Shown here piece after piece: positions 6,789-15,521 of a stretch of 43,096 nt of DNA. The stretch comes from a gamma proteobacterium symbiont of Ctena orbiculata. GTDB lineage: Bacteria; Pseudomonadota; Gammaproteobacteria; Chromatiales; Chromatiaceae. The notes under the pieces are model-generated. The model was given only the letters and a program-made list of their open reading frames with translations. It was not told where the DNA came from and ran no database searches. A program made the position numbers and the translations under genes. Numbering within the stretch: position 1 is the stretch's first letter; the number at the start of each line of letters is the position of its first letter. The stretch lies in assembly GCA_003094555.1 (NCBI GenBank), contig NATW01000132.1, positions 1 to 43,096 of the forward strand, given 5' to 3'.

Positions 6789-8036
6789 TCAGAACACCCA
6801 TGCATAGCTTATCTCAAGCTCTGTCTGCTCCATATAGAGGGTGCCGGTCTGTCCACTTGTGTTAGGATTAGTGCCCTTGAGCTCTTCTTTGGGTGAGTAT
6901 GTCAGCGATAGTGTGATCTCGTGCTGCGCCGAGAGCTGACGACTTAATCCGAAGCTGTAGTGATCCCGCCCCACAGCCGGCGCCAGAATATTGAGCAATG
7001 CTTGGTTTGGAGGAATGATCTGGTTACCGTGGCTGTAGCCCGCCCGCAGAACCGTTTGGGGATCGTACTGCCAGCGGATACCGGCCTTAAACACCTTCGC
7101 ATCCCGCCAGCCACCGCCGATGCCGTCATCGGCACCCAGGATCGGTGCCAGTAACGGGATATCATTAGGATTGCCGACTGATGCTATGTTGCTGTAGTAG
7201 ATGCGTTGGTAATCGATTGCCAGTTGCAGATCGTCACTGAGGCGAAACGATGCCCCCGCCTGGAAACTGGCGGGTATATCAAAATCGCCCTGTTCCGCGA
7301 ACAGACCGCGGTAGTCGTCGAACTCACTCATCCTCAATCTGGACTGAATACCCAGGCCCAAAGCGACCCCATCCACAGGCCGGTAGTTGACGCCGAGATT
7401 GAGTCCGAAGCCGTGGGAGTAGTCAAAGCCGTTATTGGTCACGTCGTCGGGGTAGATGGAGACCGCGCCAAAGGGGTCCAATCCCTTCGCCCTGAAGGCC
7501 TGCATGGCAAGGATCGGAGCGACACCCAGCGCCAGGCTGTCAGAGATCCGGTGGGAGTAGGGCAGATGGAGTACCATTTGATAGAGGTCGACACCGGTTG
7601 GGGCCGTTGCCTCCCAGCCGGGGCGCTCGAAATATCTGAATATCTCGTCATCATATTCCGTATTTAGTCCATTCATCACAAGCGCGACACCGATCGCCCT
7701 GTCTTCATCCAACTGCCGGCTATAGGCGAACTGGGGAATGAGAAAGAGACTGTTTTCGCTGTCGTAAGTCATGGGGGCGATCTGTACAGGTCCCGTCGCG
7801 TCGTCATTGGCACGAAAGCCCCGGTCTGGCAGAAACAGGGAACCACCCAACTCCAATCGCCCACCCACCAATACCAGATTGGCGGGATTCAACGCGCCGC
7901 TCGCCGCATCCTCCCCAAGGGATACTCCTGCCCCTGCCATGCTCTTGCTTTTAGTGCCGATGCCGTGGGAAAAATAGCCATTGGTGGCGTTGAGGTTTGC
8001 GCTGAAGAACAGCAGGAGAATGAGCACTCTTTTCAT
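6789..8036 (-). CDS. FadL/OmpP1/TodX-family outer-membrane transport protein
   Basis: 415 residues with a Sec signal peptide (MKRVLILLLFFSANLNA). The mature start, TNGYFSHGIGTKSKSMAGAGVS, is the classic FadL hatch-domain opening (NGYxxxGxGxKsxgmaGAG), and EDAASGALNPANL is the conserved follow-up motif. The rest alternates polar and hydrophobic residues as in a 14-strand barrel, and it ends with an aromatic residue (SYAWVF), the usual BAM signal. The family passes long-chain fatty acids, aromatics or other hydrophobic molecules across the outer membrane. AGGAA precedes the ATG. The substrate is not visible from sequence. Confidence 0.9.
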   Translation of the reverse strand: MKRVLILLLFFSANLNATNGYFSHGIGTKSKSMAGAGVSLGEDAASGALNPANLVLVGGRLELGGSLFLPDRGFRANDDATGPVQIAPMTYDSENSLFLIPQFAYSRQLDEDRAIGVALVMNGLNTEYDDEIFRYFERPGWEATAPTGVDLYQMVLHLPYSHRISDSLALGVAPILAMQAFRAKGLDPFGAVSIYPDDVTNNGFDYSHGFGLNLGVNYRPVDGVALGLGIQSRLRMSEFDDYRGLFAEQGDFDIPASFQAGASFRLSDDLQLAIDYQRIYYSNIASVGNPNDIPLLAPILGADDGIGGGWRDAKVFKAGIRWQYDPQTVLRAGYSHGNQIIPPNQALLNILAPAVGRDHYSFGLSRQLSAQHEITLSLTYSPKEELKGTNPNTSGQTGTLYMEQTELEISYAWVF

Positions 8037-8194
8037 GGTTATTCCTGGGGAGCGTACATCAGATAGAATCGAACATAATATTACCGAATCTCAAAAGCAA
8101 AGACTTATACTCTAAATGTTAAAATTGGTGTCCCCAATTGCTCCTTATCCTGTCCCACAATTTTCGTCAGAGAGCAGATTCTGTTCGCGCATAA

Positions 8195-8551
8195 CTACTG
8201 AAACCACAGCAGCATCAAGCCCACTGCCGCAGGCAAAGCCTGAACATAGAGAATCTTTCGGCTGACAGTAAACGCCCCGAAAAGTCCGGCTGTAAGCACA
8301 CAGCACAAAAAGAAAGTCAGGACTCCGATGCCGGCGCTGCCTAGGGAAAGTCCCCAGACTAGCCCCGCGGCAAGAAATCCATTGTACAGACCCATATTTG
8401 CCGCCAGTACCTTAGAGGTTTGAGCTTGCTTGAGCGTTTGATTGAAGATCTTCAGGCCTACAGGTCTATCCCACAAGAACATCTCGAGCACAAGAAAGCA
8501 TAAATGGAGCGCCGCCACCAAGGCTATAGTGATGTTAGCAACGATTGTAAT
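8195..8551 (-). CDS. DUF1304 family small membrane protein, apparent ATT start
   Basis: DUF1304 (PF06993) proteins have four membrane segments, about 118 residues and an early LHLxFLVLEMFLW motif, seen here as LHLCFLVLEMFLWDRP. The first ordinary start in this frame is a TTG (8521) that would remove half of helix 1. Reading back, the frame is open to a TGA, and an ATT at 8551 gives TIVANITIALVAALHLC, the expected N-terminus and a length of 118 residues. GGGAGG lies eight bases before that ATT. No ATG exists in frame. The function of the family is unknown. Confidence 0.75.
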   Translation of the reverse strand: MTIVANITIALVAALHLCFLVLEMFLWDRPVGLKIFNQTLKQAQTSKVLAANMGLYNGFLAAGLVWGLSLGSAGIGVLTFFLCCVLTAGLFGAFTVSRKILYVQALPAAVGLMLLWFQ

Positions 8552-8729
8552 GGTTCATGCCTCCCTTGGCTTCAGCGCGTTAGTGGCAGTGTGCTATGTA
8601 GAAGATAAAGGTGTCTGTGACCTGTTTATTTCCCTCGGGTCAACAAATGATATTGAAATATTCTATTATTTTTACACCCCTGCGTTATTATTATATTTTC
8701 ATTGTAGAAGATTATTTTATATAACCAGC

Positions 8730-9632
8730 ATGAATGACGAAACTCCGCAAAACGGCAGCCTGAGCGTCATAAACGGTGTGGAGCGCATTTACTACGACGG
8801 CTACTGGATCAAGCGCTACCATGCGCCGGTGGACAGCCTGACTGATAAAAAACTGCTGATCCAATCCCTCACCCGCCGCCTGTTCAACCACATGGAGCAC
8901 GGCATCAATATCCCTGGGCGCCTGCTGGACAAGGTCCGTGCGGAGTACCAGGCTGAAACCGATCCCGCCAAAAAGCGGGTCAGGGGTGCGATGTTGGCAG
9001 GCGCGTTATTCAATCGCGCGGCGGATATCTTCAACCAGCTGGTTGAGCTGGAAGCCAGCGGTGTGCATATAAAAACCGACAATGACCTGATGCGCACCTG
9101 CGGTGAGTGCCTGCAGGAGGCGCTGGAGCTGGGCAAGTTGGTCCGTCACCGTAATGGTAGCGCCGGAATCGACGAACTTTGGGGCGAACCATTTAAAGCT
9201 TTCGTCATGTCGATCGAGGATTTCTATCAGTCACGCTACGTCAAGATTGCCCTCACCATGCGTAATATCGATGAGGTTGCCGAACACATGATCGGATGCG
9301 TGCGGAACAACCAGGGGTCTGGGGAGATGACGGCACTGATCAGGCACTACGCCTGCATGGCGCGGCGCAAGTGTGAAACCCTCAGAACCGACCCTGACAT
9401 CTTCGACGCCTGGGTTGAGTTTGTCGTGGCGGGGGAGGCGATTACCGGGTATACGGCCGAACAAGTGGAAGTTGAAACCGGCAAGGGTATCCTCGATGAA
9501 TTCGATACCCGTTACATGCTCGAACAGGGTGTCGAGCTGATTGCAGACATCACCAGGGCGAGAACTTCAATGCCGAATAGCACTAAGGAATACCTGGGGT
9601 TGTGCGAGCAATTCAAGCGCAGGAAAGTATAG
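8730..9632 (+). CDS. Hypothetical cytosolic protein
   Basis: 300 residues from the ATG at 8730. Upstream codons in the same frame cover AT-rich, protein-unlike sequence, so that extension is rejected. No signal peptide or membrane segment; mostly helical and charged (for example LIQSLTRRLFNHMEHGINIPGRLL). It contains a few cysteines (RTCGECLQEALELG, HYACMARRKCETL) that are not arranged as a standard zinc or heme site. I do not recognise a family. No clear ribosome-binding site is seen before the ATG. It is divergent from the DUF1304 gene. Confidence 0.65.
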   Translation: MNDETPQNGSLSVINGVERIYYDGYWIKRYHAPVDSLTDKKLLIQSLTRRLFNHMEHGINIPGRLLDKVRAEYQAETDPAKKRVRGAMLAGALFNRAADIFNQLVELEASGVHIKTDNDLMRTCGECLQEALELGKLVRHRNGSAGIDELWGEPFKAFVMSIEDFYQSRYVKIALTMRNIDEVAEHMIGCVRNNQGSGEMTALIRHYACMARRKCETLRTDPDIFDAWVEFVVAGEAITGYTAEQVEVETGKGILDEFDTRYMLEQGVELIADITRARTSMPNSTKEYLGLCEQFKRRKV

Positions 9633-9642
9633 ACAGATAAAG

Positions 9643-9663
9643 ACCCTGTGGCTGAAACAGGGT
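9643..9663 (+). terminator. Weak hairpin after the 8730-9632 gene
   Basis: A 7-bp stem, ACCCTGT (9643-9649) and ACAGGGT (9657-9663), lies ten bases after the stop. No T-run follows, so it is at best a weak terminator or an RNA-stabilising hairpin. Confidence 0.35.
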
Positions 9664-9896
9664 TGCCTTGTGTGACCAACCCAGACTCGTTCCTGGTCTT
9701 GTCTATGCTATTGGGTGCTCCTGTTTTCTATTTGAACCGAACCGTCACGCTAACCAAGTGAATGGCATAATCAATAACTCGCATGATAATATTACTCACA
9801 CGGTCAACAACATTGAATCATTAGAGCCGACGGAATAACTAGCCTCTCAGATACAGATAATTATCGCTTCAAAATCCATTTTAAGGGGAAACTGTC

Positions 9897-10550
9897 ATGA
9901 TAAGGACAATAACGCTCAGCCTCTGTGCACTATTACTGCCCGGCATTGCCAGCTCGGATATTGTTGATGAAGTGGCAGACGCCATGTGTAAATGCGGCGT
10001 TCCCCCCAGATCGGCCTGTATGGATGCGTTGGCGAAGAAATATCCGGAAATGGATAAGAGCATAGAGTTGCAGGATCAGGTTATGAATAGGTATCAGAAC
10101 GATTGTGTCGCAGGGATGGGCTCGAAGGGTGGCTCCAAAATGGGTATGCCCGGCATGCCCGCAGCTGCCGGTGGGTCGGCGGATGCCGCCGACTGCTCCA
10201 CAAGCGCTTTCAGCGTTGCGATTCCAAAAGGTTGGAAATGCCGCAAGATGGGGGCTAACCCCCAGGATGTGACACTCTATGCCTATGGAAACAAATTGAA
10301 TGTCTCCCTGGGTAAGAATCAGGGAAAGACCAGCTGTTCTGTCATTCCTGGTTGCAAGCGTGCCAAGCATGAGCTCAGCAGCAGATTCGAGAGTACGCGT
10401 TTCACCAATCCGATGATCGGCACGCATGAATATGCCGGGCACTTTAAAGACGACAACTCTTTACTATTGACCATCACTTCAAATATCCCGCCTACAGATA
10501 AACAGCTCAGTGAGATCAAAGCAATTTTGGAATCTTTTAAAAAACGATAA
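9897..10550 (+). CDS. Secreted hypothetical protein with a cysteine-rich start
   Basis: 217 residues with a Sec signal peptide (MIRTITLSLCALLLPG, cleavage near IASS) and AAGGGGAA before the ATG. The mature N-terminal part (about residues 20-75) is helical with C-x-C and two further Cys (MCKCGVPPRSAC, then NDC), suggesting disulfides. A Gly/Met/Ala linker (GMPGMPAAAGG) follows, then a C-terminal alpha/beta region (FSVAIPKGWKC to LESFKKR) with four more Cys. The latter resembles small periplasmic domains of unknown function. A strong terminator follows at 10593. Confidence 0.65.
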   Translation: MIRTITLSLCALLLPGIASSDIVDEVADAMCKCGVPPRSACMDALAKKYPEMDKSIELQDQVMNRYQNDCVAGMGSKGGSKMGMPGMPAAAGGSADAADCSTSAFSVAIPKGWKCRKMGANPQDVTLYAYGNKLNVSLGKNQGKTSCSVIPGCKRAKHELSSRFESTRFTNPMIGTHEYAGHFKDDNSLLLTITSNIPPTDKQLSEIKAILESFKKR

Positions 10551-10592
10551 CCAACGCCGCGAATCTCCGGCTGAGACCTGATTCTGCTAACT

Positions 10593-10630
10593 GGCCGGGC
10601 GAATGCCCGGCCACCAATATTTTCTCTTTT
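10593..10630 (+). terminator. Rho-independent terminator
   Basis: Perfect 8-bp GC stem, GGCCGGGC (10593-10600) and GCCCGGCC (10605-10612), with a GAAT loop, followed by a T-rich tail (ATATTTTCTCTTTT). It ends the 9897-10550 transcript. Confidence 0.8.
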
Positions 10631-10708
10631 GTCGGTTGGTGGAGTTTAGAGAAAAGGTGTCAGACTAAAGCCCCCTATTTCATCTACTTCACTATTTACT
10701 TGACGGTG

Positions 10709-12646
10709 TCAGTTGTTTGGTCGCCATGCGGGTTGACGGCCGTCTTCGGCCAAGATGCGTAGATTAGAACCGTCAACGTCCATGATCCACAATGCGCATG
10801 GACAGAGTAGTCTGGGTCCGAACCTGCCAGTATCGAGCGCGTCATCAAGTCTCGGGGCTCGCTCAAAGACGACGCTGTTGCTATCCGGCGAAATGGTGAA
10901 ATTGCCGATAGCTTCATTGGGTAAGCGGATGACCTCGTAGATCAAACCGCTGGCAAACTCAATGTAGTAGATAGCGCCTGATGCGGAGTCGAAGTCGTCT
11001 TCATAGAGGGAGAATGCCACGCCCGACCCATCCGGTGCCCATTCAATATCGAGGATATCGCATGTCGTTTGCGGGCAGAGACCCAGATCGAGGGCGACAT
11101 GGTTCGACGCATCCGAGGCGGTGGCGTAATAGATCACATCGCTGAGGGCCCTTGTCTCGAGAAAAAAGAGCTCGTCCGACGTTTCGGCAGTCGGCCCACT
11201 AACGATGCGGTAAGGCTTTCCCCTGTTGATATAGTTGCGTAGATCGAGCAGCCGGGTGCCGAGGGTGCCCACAGGGGGGGAATGGGGAACCTGCCAGAGG
11301 TTGTTCTCCGGGTCGGAGTGCTCCGGTTCCTGGTAGAGGTAATTGAGTGCGCTGCCGTCATGGGTCCAGGAGGGGGAGAAGAGCACCGGGCAGGTGACGT
11401 CCGAGGTGATATTGAAAAACACCTCGCCGCGTTCGGTGACTGTGCCGGGTACCACGTCCACCCATCCCGCTTCGCTGAAATTGCAGGGCTCTTGGAGTGG
11501 GTCCAGGTCCCAGATACGCATGTATTGACGGTGATTATCACCGAAGTCCGCCAGGGTCAGGGTGAAAGTCCAGTCCTGACCCAGATCTGTGAAATAGGAA
11601 TAGGGCTCGTCCATACCCTCGATATAGAGTTGTATGTCGCCATGTTCGATCATGTCCAGGGTGAACCTGACCGTCCCCTGGGGATATTGATCGTAAGCCT
11701 CCGGCAACGGGGGTCGGCTAATGCGGCGCAGGTTCTGTCCGTCCGCAGAGACGGCATAGAGGTCGCGGATATTGAGCGAGCGTTGCCAGTCGTGGCCGCT
11801 GTCAAAGGCCAGCTCACCGCCGTCGGGACGCCAGCTGAGACCGCCCAGTGCGATGCCGTCTACCGCTGCCACCTGGGCGGGTACCTGCCACAGCAGGGTG
11901 TCATGGGATCCGTCCGGATGGATGGTGCGGATGGTCTGGTTTGTGGTGCTGGGACTGACGTAAGCGATCAGTGGAACCGCTTGGGTAGCAAGCACGGTTA
12001 CTGTCACCGTTTGGCTGTCGCTGCCCCCGTGTCCGTCGTCGACGGTCACCGTGACGCTATGTGTACCGGCATCGCCTGTCTGGGTGGTGTAGCTGTTAGC
12101 TGTCATCCAGCCTGAATAGCTATAGTTGAGGGGGTCGTTATCCGGGTCATTGGCGGTCGGATTGAAGGCCACGGTCTCTCCCTCGGCAACGCTGATGTCG
12201 GCAATGGGGTCGAGCACCGGGGGCTGGTTGTCGCCTGTCGAGCTGGCGACGGAGAAGTTGATCGGGAAGTCGCCGGTGTTGATGTTGCCTGCGTTATCCT
12301 GACACCTGACAAAGTAGTTATAGGTATTACCGTCCGCGAGACCTGTCAGATCGGTCGAGTGGGACGTCGTTTCTGTGTTGGTGAAAGTGCCGGTCATGGC
12401 TGCATAGTCGGTACCGGCCGTGTCGGCATAGCGACATACGGATGCTTCATCCGTCGTGACGCCAAGGCTGGTAGAGGTCGTACCTGTCGGAAGCACGCTG
12501 GACAGGGGCGGTGTAGGGCTCGAAAGGCTGGGTGGGGAGGTGTCTGTCTCATCGAGTGGTGCATTACCCCCGCCACCACCAGAACCGCCACCACAACCTG
12601 ATATCAGTAGAATGTAAACCAGTCCGATTGGTATTCGCCTCGACAT
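10709..12646 (-). CDS. Lipoprotein with Ig-like domains and a TolB-type propeller
   Basis: 645 residues from the ATG at 12646, chosen for GGAG eight bases upstream and because it opens a lipoprotein signal (MSRRIPIGLVYILLISGC). A Gly/Ser linker is followed by two domains: a fibronectin/Ig-like region at about residues 40-135 and an Ig/cadherin-like domain at about 145-225 (VLDPIADISVAEGETVAFNP to DDGHGGSDSQTVTVTV). Then come TolB/WD40-like repeats such as IRTIHPDGS, LSWRPDGGELAF, IEWAPDGSGVAFS, FTISPDSNSVVFE and PAWRPNN. It is likely an envelope protein. It is the intact counterpart of the Ig-then-propeller layout that is split at 737-2618: here the last Ig strand directly follows DDGHGG without a break. 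Confidence 0.8.
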   Translation of the reverse strand: MSRRIPIGLVYILLISGCGGGSGGGGGNAPLDETDTSPPSLSSPTPPLSSVLPTGTTSTSLGVTTDEASVCRYADTAGTDYAAMTGTFTNTETTSHSTDLTGLADGNTYNYFVRCQDNAGNINTGDFPINFSVASSTGDNQPPVLDPIADISVAEGETVAFNPTANDPDNDPLNYSYSGWMTANSYTTQTGDAGTHSVTVTVDDGHGGSDSQTVTVTVLATQAVPLIAYVSPSTTNQTIRTIHPDGSHDTLLWQVPAQVAAVDGIALGGLSWRPDGGELAFDSGHDWQRSLNIRDLYAVSADGQNLRRISRPPLPEAYDQYPQGTVRFTLDMIEHGDIQLYIEGMDEPYSYFTDLGQDWTFTLTLADFGDNHRQYMRIWDLDPLQEPCNFSEAGWVDVVPGTVTERGEVFFNITSDVTCPVLFSPSWTHDGSALNYLYQEPEHSDPENNLWQVPHSPPVGTLGTRLLDLRNYINRGKPYRIVSGPTAETSDELFFLETRALSDVIYYATASDASNHVALDLGLCPQTTCDILDIEWAPDGSGVAFSLYEDDFDSASGAIYYIEFASGLIYEVIRLPNEAIGNFTISPDSNSVVFERAPRLDDALDTGRFGPRLLCPCALWIMDVDGSNLRILAEDGRQPAWRPNN

Positions 12647-12784
12647 ACGCACATCTCCATCTGTGGTATCGTGTCTAACACCCTATATCAGGACTTTAAT
12701 TCTCATGGAAGATCATTGTTGGAACCGGGATGGCGGTCACATTAGGGTCAATTAGTACTGCCTGAATCAGGTCGGGCCACAGGG

Positions 12785-12810
12785 TAAAAGGGAAGTTCAG
12801 ACCCCTTTTA
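12785..12810 (-). terminator. Probable terminator of the diguanylate cyclase gene
   Basis: Perfect 8-bp inverted repeat, TAAAAGGG (12785-12792) and CCCTTTTA (12803-12810), immediately after the minus-strand stop at 12812. The T-run is part of the stem, so strength is moderate. Confidence 0.5.
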
Positions 12811-12811
12811 T

Positions 12812-14677
12812 TTAGTCACTTTCCGGGGTGAAAATATGATAACGATTTTTACCACTATCCTTAGCGATATACATTGCTTGATCGGCGTGTCGGATTAGCA
12901 ACTCGGCATCATGCTCATCAGGAGGAACGGACGTCACGCCTATGCTAGCGGTCACGTTTACTTGAACATTCTCGATTTGAATCGGCATCGCAATAGCATC
13001 GAGCACGCGTTGCACCGCATGCGCCAGGTCATCGGCAGAATGATAATTCACCAAGACGAGAACGAACTCATCTCCTCCCATGCGCGCGACTGTGTCCCCG
13101 GCACGCAGATTTGACTGTATACGCTGGGTAGTTTCTATCAGGACCTGATCGCCGACCTGGTGGCCGTGTTGATCGTTAATCGGCTTGAACCTGTCAAGAT
13201 CCAGGTAGCATACGGCAAGGGGTTGATTCGAGCGGCTGAAAATGGAGATGAGCTGGCGCAACCGGTCAAGGGCCAGGCGTCGGCTGGGTATCCCGGTGAG
13301 TGGATCGTGATCCGCACGAAGCGCTAGTTCAGCCTCGCGGCGTTTAATCTGATTGATATCGGAAAACACCCCGATGTAATTCGATACCTCACCATTCTCA
13401 TCTTGAACCTCGGAGATCGACAGGAGTTCGGCATATATCTCTCCGTCCTTTCTGCGATTCCAAATCTCACCACGCCAGTAACCATTCGATATTAGGGAGT
13501 GCCACAGATCCTCATAGAAATGCTTTGTCTGACGTCCCGAACTGAGAATGCTGGGATTCTTACCTATCACCTCTTCCCGGCTGAATCCTGTGATATCCGT
13601 AAAACCCTGATTGACTTCCACGATGTCATTTTTGGCGTCCGTGACAATGAATCCTTCGTAGCTGTGTTGGAAAACCCGCGCGGCGAGCATCAGCTGTTCT
13701 GAGCGCTGTACAAGCTCCCTCTGTTTCGCCGCTCTTAGCGCCATGTAAGAGATTCCGAAAGAAAACGCGGCCAATAATGCTATGACGCCGACCGCATTCC
13801 GGCGATCTTTGCTGTTGCTCTCCTCGATTGGTTTGAGGACGGCGTTTTCGCTTAACCCAAGCACGATGGTTACCGGGTAGTCGGCCAATCGCATCCAGGA
13901 ATAGAGGCGTGTCAATTTATCGAAGTAGGCGGGTGCGGTGAAAGTGCCGCTCATGGCTGCCTCTGGCCCGATAAACGGGGAAGCTGGATCCGCGGAGGTT
14001 CCAAGCACTTGTCCCTGGTTTCTGTTACGGGCCAGGTATTCGCCGGATTCACGCAGAATCGCCACGGCATCGTCCGATTCAAGGGTAATCTTGGTCAGCG
14101 CCATCTGCAAATAGGAGGGAGAAATCGACAACACCATGACACCGATGAACCGCCCCTCCTGCAGAATCGGCCGGGTAAACTGGATGCTCCACCTCTTCGA
14201 GACACGGCCGAAAACAGGCTTGCTGACATACAATCGATCTTTGTGCTCACCCAAATGCGCCTTGAAATGGGCTCGGTCGTCAATCATTACCTTCTTCTTC
14301 AGGCCAAGGTTGGAATAGGTGACATCGCCCGACGTATCGGCTATCGCAACCTGAACCAGTGATCCAACAGGCAACCTGGCCTCTGTTAGACGCACCGCCG
14401 TCTCGAATTGGGCGGAGTTGTTCGATGCATAGATTTGTTTGAGTTCCAATAAGGCGTGATCGACAACCTCAAAAAGGGTGGTGACCTGATTGCCAATTGC
14501 AATATTGACCTGATGCGCGCGAAGACTTGCCTGATCGAGGGCGGCCTCCCGCAAGCGGTTACCGGCTTCGAGCACTTGGAACCAGAGTGTGGCCGCAAGC
14601 ACTATGGATACAAGCCATACTATCGCGATTTCGATAGTCGGGATTTGCTTGATTGAAAAATAGTGCCCGATTCTCAT
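12812..14677 (-). CDS. Membrane diguanylate cyclase: Cache sensor, PAS, GGDEF
   Basis: 621 residues. Transmembrane helix at about 17-35, extracytoplasmic double-Cache (PDC) type sensor at about 40-285, second helix at about 295-314, PAS domain at about 330-445 (FIVTDAKNDIVEVNQGF), then a GGDEF domain at about 452-615. The active-site loop is intact (GGDEF at 534-538), and an inhibitory-site motif RAGD sits five residues before it (525-528), as in product-inhibited cyclases. The conserved DHDPLTGIPSR and DLDRFKPINDQHGH motifs are present. It should make cyclic di-GMP from two GTP in response to a periplasmic ligand. There is no EAL domain. Single gene. Confidence 0.92.
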   Translation of the reverse strand: MRIGHYFSIKQIPTIEIAIVWLVSIVLAATLWFQVLEAGNRLREAALDQASLRAHQVNIAIGNQVTTLFEVVDHALLELKQIYASNNSAQFETAVRLTEARLPVGSLVQVAIADTSGDVTYSNLGLKKKVMIDDRAHFKAHLGEHKDRLYVSKPVFGRVSKRWSIQFTRPILQEGRFIGVMVLSISPSYLQMALTKITLESDDAVAILRESGEYLARNRNQGQVLGTSADPASPFIGPEAAMSGTFTAPAYFDKLTRLYSWMRLADYPVTIVLGLSENAVLKPIEESNSKDRRNAVGVIALLAAFSFGISYMALRAAKQRELVQRSEQLMLAARVFQHSYEGFIVTDAKNDIVEVNQGFTDITGFSREEVIGKNPSILSSGRQTKHFYEDLWHSLISNGYWRGEIWNRRKDGEIYAELLSISEVQDENGEVSNYIGVFSDINQIKRREAELALRADHDPLTGIPSRRLALDRLRQLISIFSRSNQPLAVCYLDLDRFKPINDQHGHQVGDQVLIETTQRIQSNLRAGDTVARMGGDEFVLVLVNYHSADDLAHAVQRVLDAIAMPIQIENVQVNVTASIGVTSVPPDEHDAELLIRHADQAMYIAKDSGKNRYHIFTPESD

Positions 14678-14730
14678 TGCTACCTACGTACCATATACTC
14701 GCGTATAGCAAGGTGGTGCTGGTTCACCTG

Positions 14731-14774
14731 GGCGTCTCAGGACTGGAGTCCGAGTTGCCTTGTTTGTTATAGCC
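14731..14774 (-). other. Possible degraded attC site after the VanX-like gene
   Basis: Directly after the stop at 14775 the minus strand reads GGCTATAACAA, then an imperfect hairpin (GGC, CTC, GGAC pairing with GTCC, GAG, GCC around a TCCA loop). The left end resembles an attC R'' box (AAC core), but no matching GTTRRRY box is seen on the other side. It may be a decayed cassette end. Confidence 0.3.
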
Positions 14775-15449
14775 TTACTCGATAATTGAATATGTGCTTC
14801 TGGCATCTTTCTTCGTCATACCGTTGAAATGCCACCATTCATGAGATAGTGGATAAAAGCCCGCCTTTACCATTGTTTGCTTCAATAGATCGCGATTCTC
14901 TTGTTGATCTACAGATACACCCATGCCTATCTGTTTCAGAAAATACTGCCAATAAATCTTGGCGTGACTCCTATAAAAAGGGCTGGGCCCCATATCCAGT
15001 TGATTGCCTCTCTCATCAATGATTGTGATATCTACAGCGATACCATAATTATGCATTGAGCCTTTATCCGGGTTTGCAACATACCTTTCAAAACCTGTGC
15101 CTTGCATTTTTTCATACATTGCACGAGAAACCGATCTTGGGCGTGCAGCATCAAGCACCTGAAGAGAATAAGTTGGTTGAGCTTTCTTTAGTATACTCTG
15201 CGCTTTGGATAGCATAACAGCAATGCTTCTTCTAAGATAAGCTTTATTCAGCCCGCCATAGAAGTCTGCTTCAAAGAAGTTTTTCCTGGGATCCGAGTTA
15301 ACAAGATCTACCTTGATTGAGCTATCGATGGCATTCACATCGATAAGACCTGCAGCTATGAATTTTCTTTCGACGCCATTTGCCAATACATTGCTCGATA
15401 GCAAAAGAAAAATGAGCAAAATGATCTGCTTGGTTGTGTGGTTCAGCAT
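14775..15449 (-). CDS. VanX-like D-Ala-D-Ala dipeptidase (peptidase M15D)
   Basis: 224 residues with a signal peptide (MLNHTTKQIILLIFLLLSS, cleavage near LANG). The zinc and catalytic motifs of the M15 family are present: SMHNYGIAVD with His133 and Asp140 as metal ligands, HEWWHF with Glu204 as the catalytic base and His207 as the third ligand, and DAARP with Arg103 near the position of the VanX substrate arginine. The reaction is hydrolysis of D-Ala-D-Ala or a related cell-wall dipeptide, here in the periplasm. The preceding attC-like site and AT-rich composition mark it as a cassette gene. Periplasmic M15D enzymes more often serve wall recycling than vancomycin resistance, which has little meaning in a Gram-negative. 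Confidence 0.85.
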   Translation of the reverse strand: MLNHTTKQIILLIFLLLSSNVLANGVERKFIAAGLIDVNAIDSSIKVDLVNSDPRKNFFEADFYGGLNKAYLRRSIAVMLSKAQSILKKAQPTYSLQVLDAARPRSVSRAMYEKMQGTGFERYVANPDKGSMHNYGIAVDITIIDERGNQLDMGPSPFYRSHAKIYWQYFLKQIGMGVSVDQQENRDLLKQTMVKAGFYPLSHEWWHFNGMTKKDARSTYSIIE

Positions 15450-15465
15450 TGCCTTTTCAGGTTGT

Positions 15466-15521
15466 AATGACCAAGCTCAGTCGCGCCGTTTATTGGCGTC
15501 GGCTGTAGCGCCTCGTTGGGC
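15466..15521 (-). other. attC-like recombination site overlapping the end of the DUF1697 gene
   Basis: The minus strand starts GCCCAACGAGGCGCT, pairs a CCGACGCC arm with a GGCGCGAC arm around an AATAAAC loop, continues GAGCTTGG and ends TCATTAC. This is the usual attC layout, with the R' box degraded from GTTRRRY. The DUF1697 stop lies inside the site, as is common for cassettes. Confidence 0.6.

Noticed and set aside
8442-8729. N-terminal extension of the 300-residue protein
   Set aside because: The extension covers the DUF1304 gene start on the other strand and AT-rich intergenic sequence; the ATG at 8730 begins the protein-like part.
11282-12115. Long plus-strand frame of 277 codons
   Set aside because: Antisense to the Ig/TolB-propeller lipoprotein, whose signal peptide and repeats are convincing; shadow of its codon bias.
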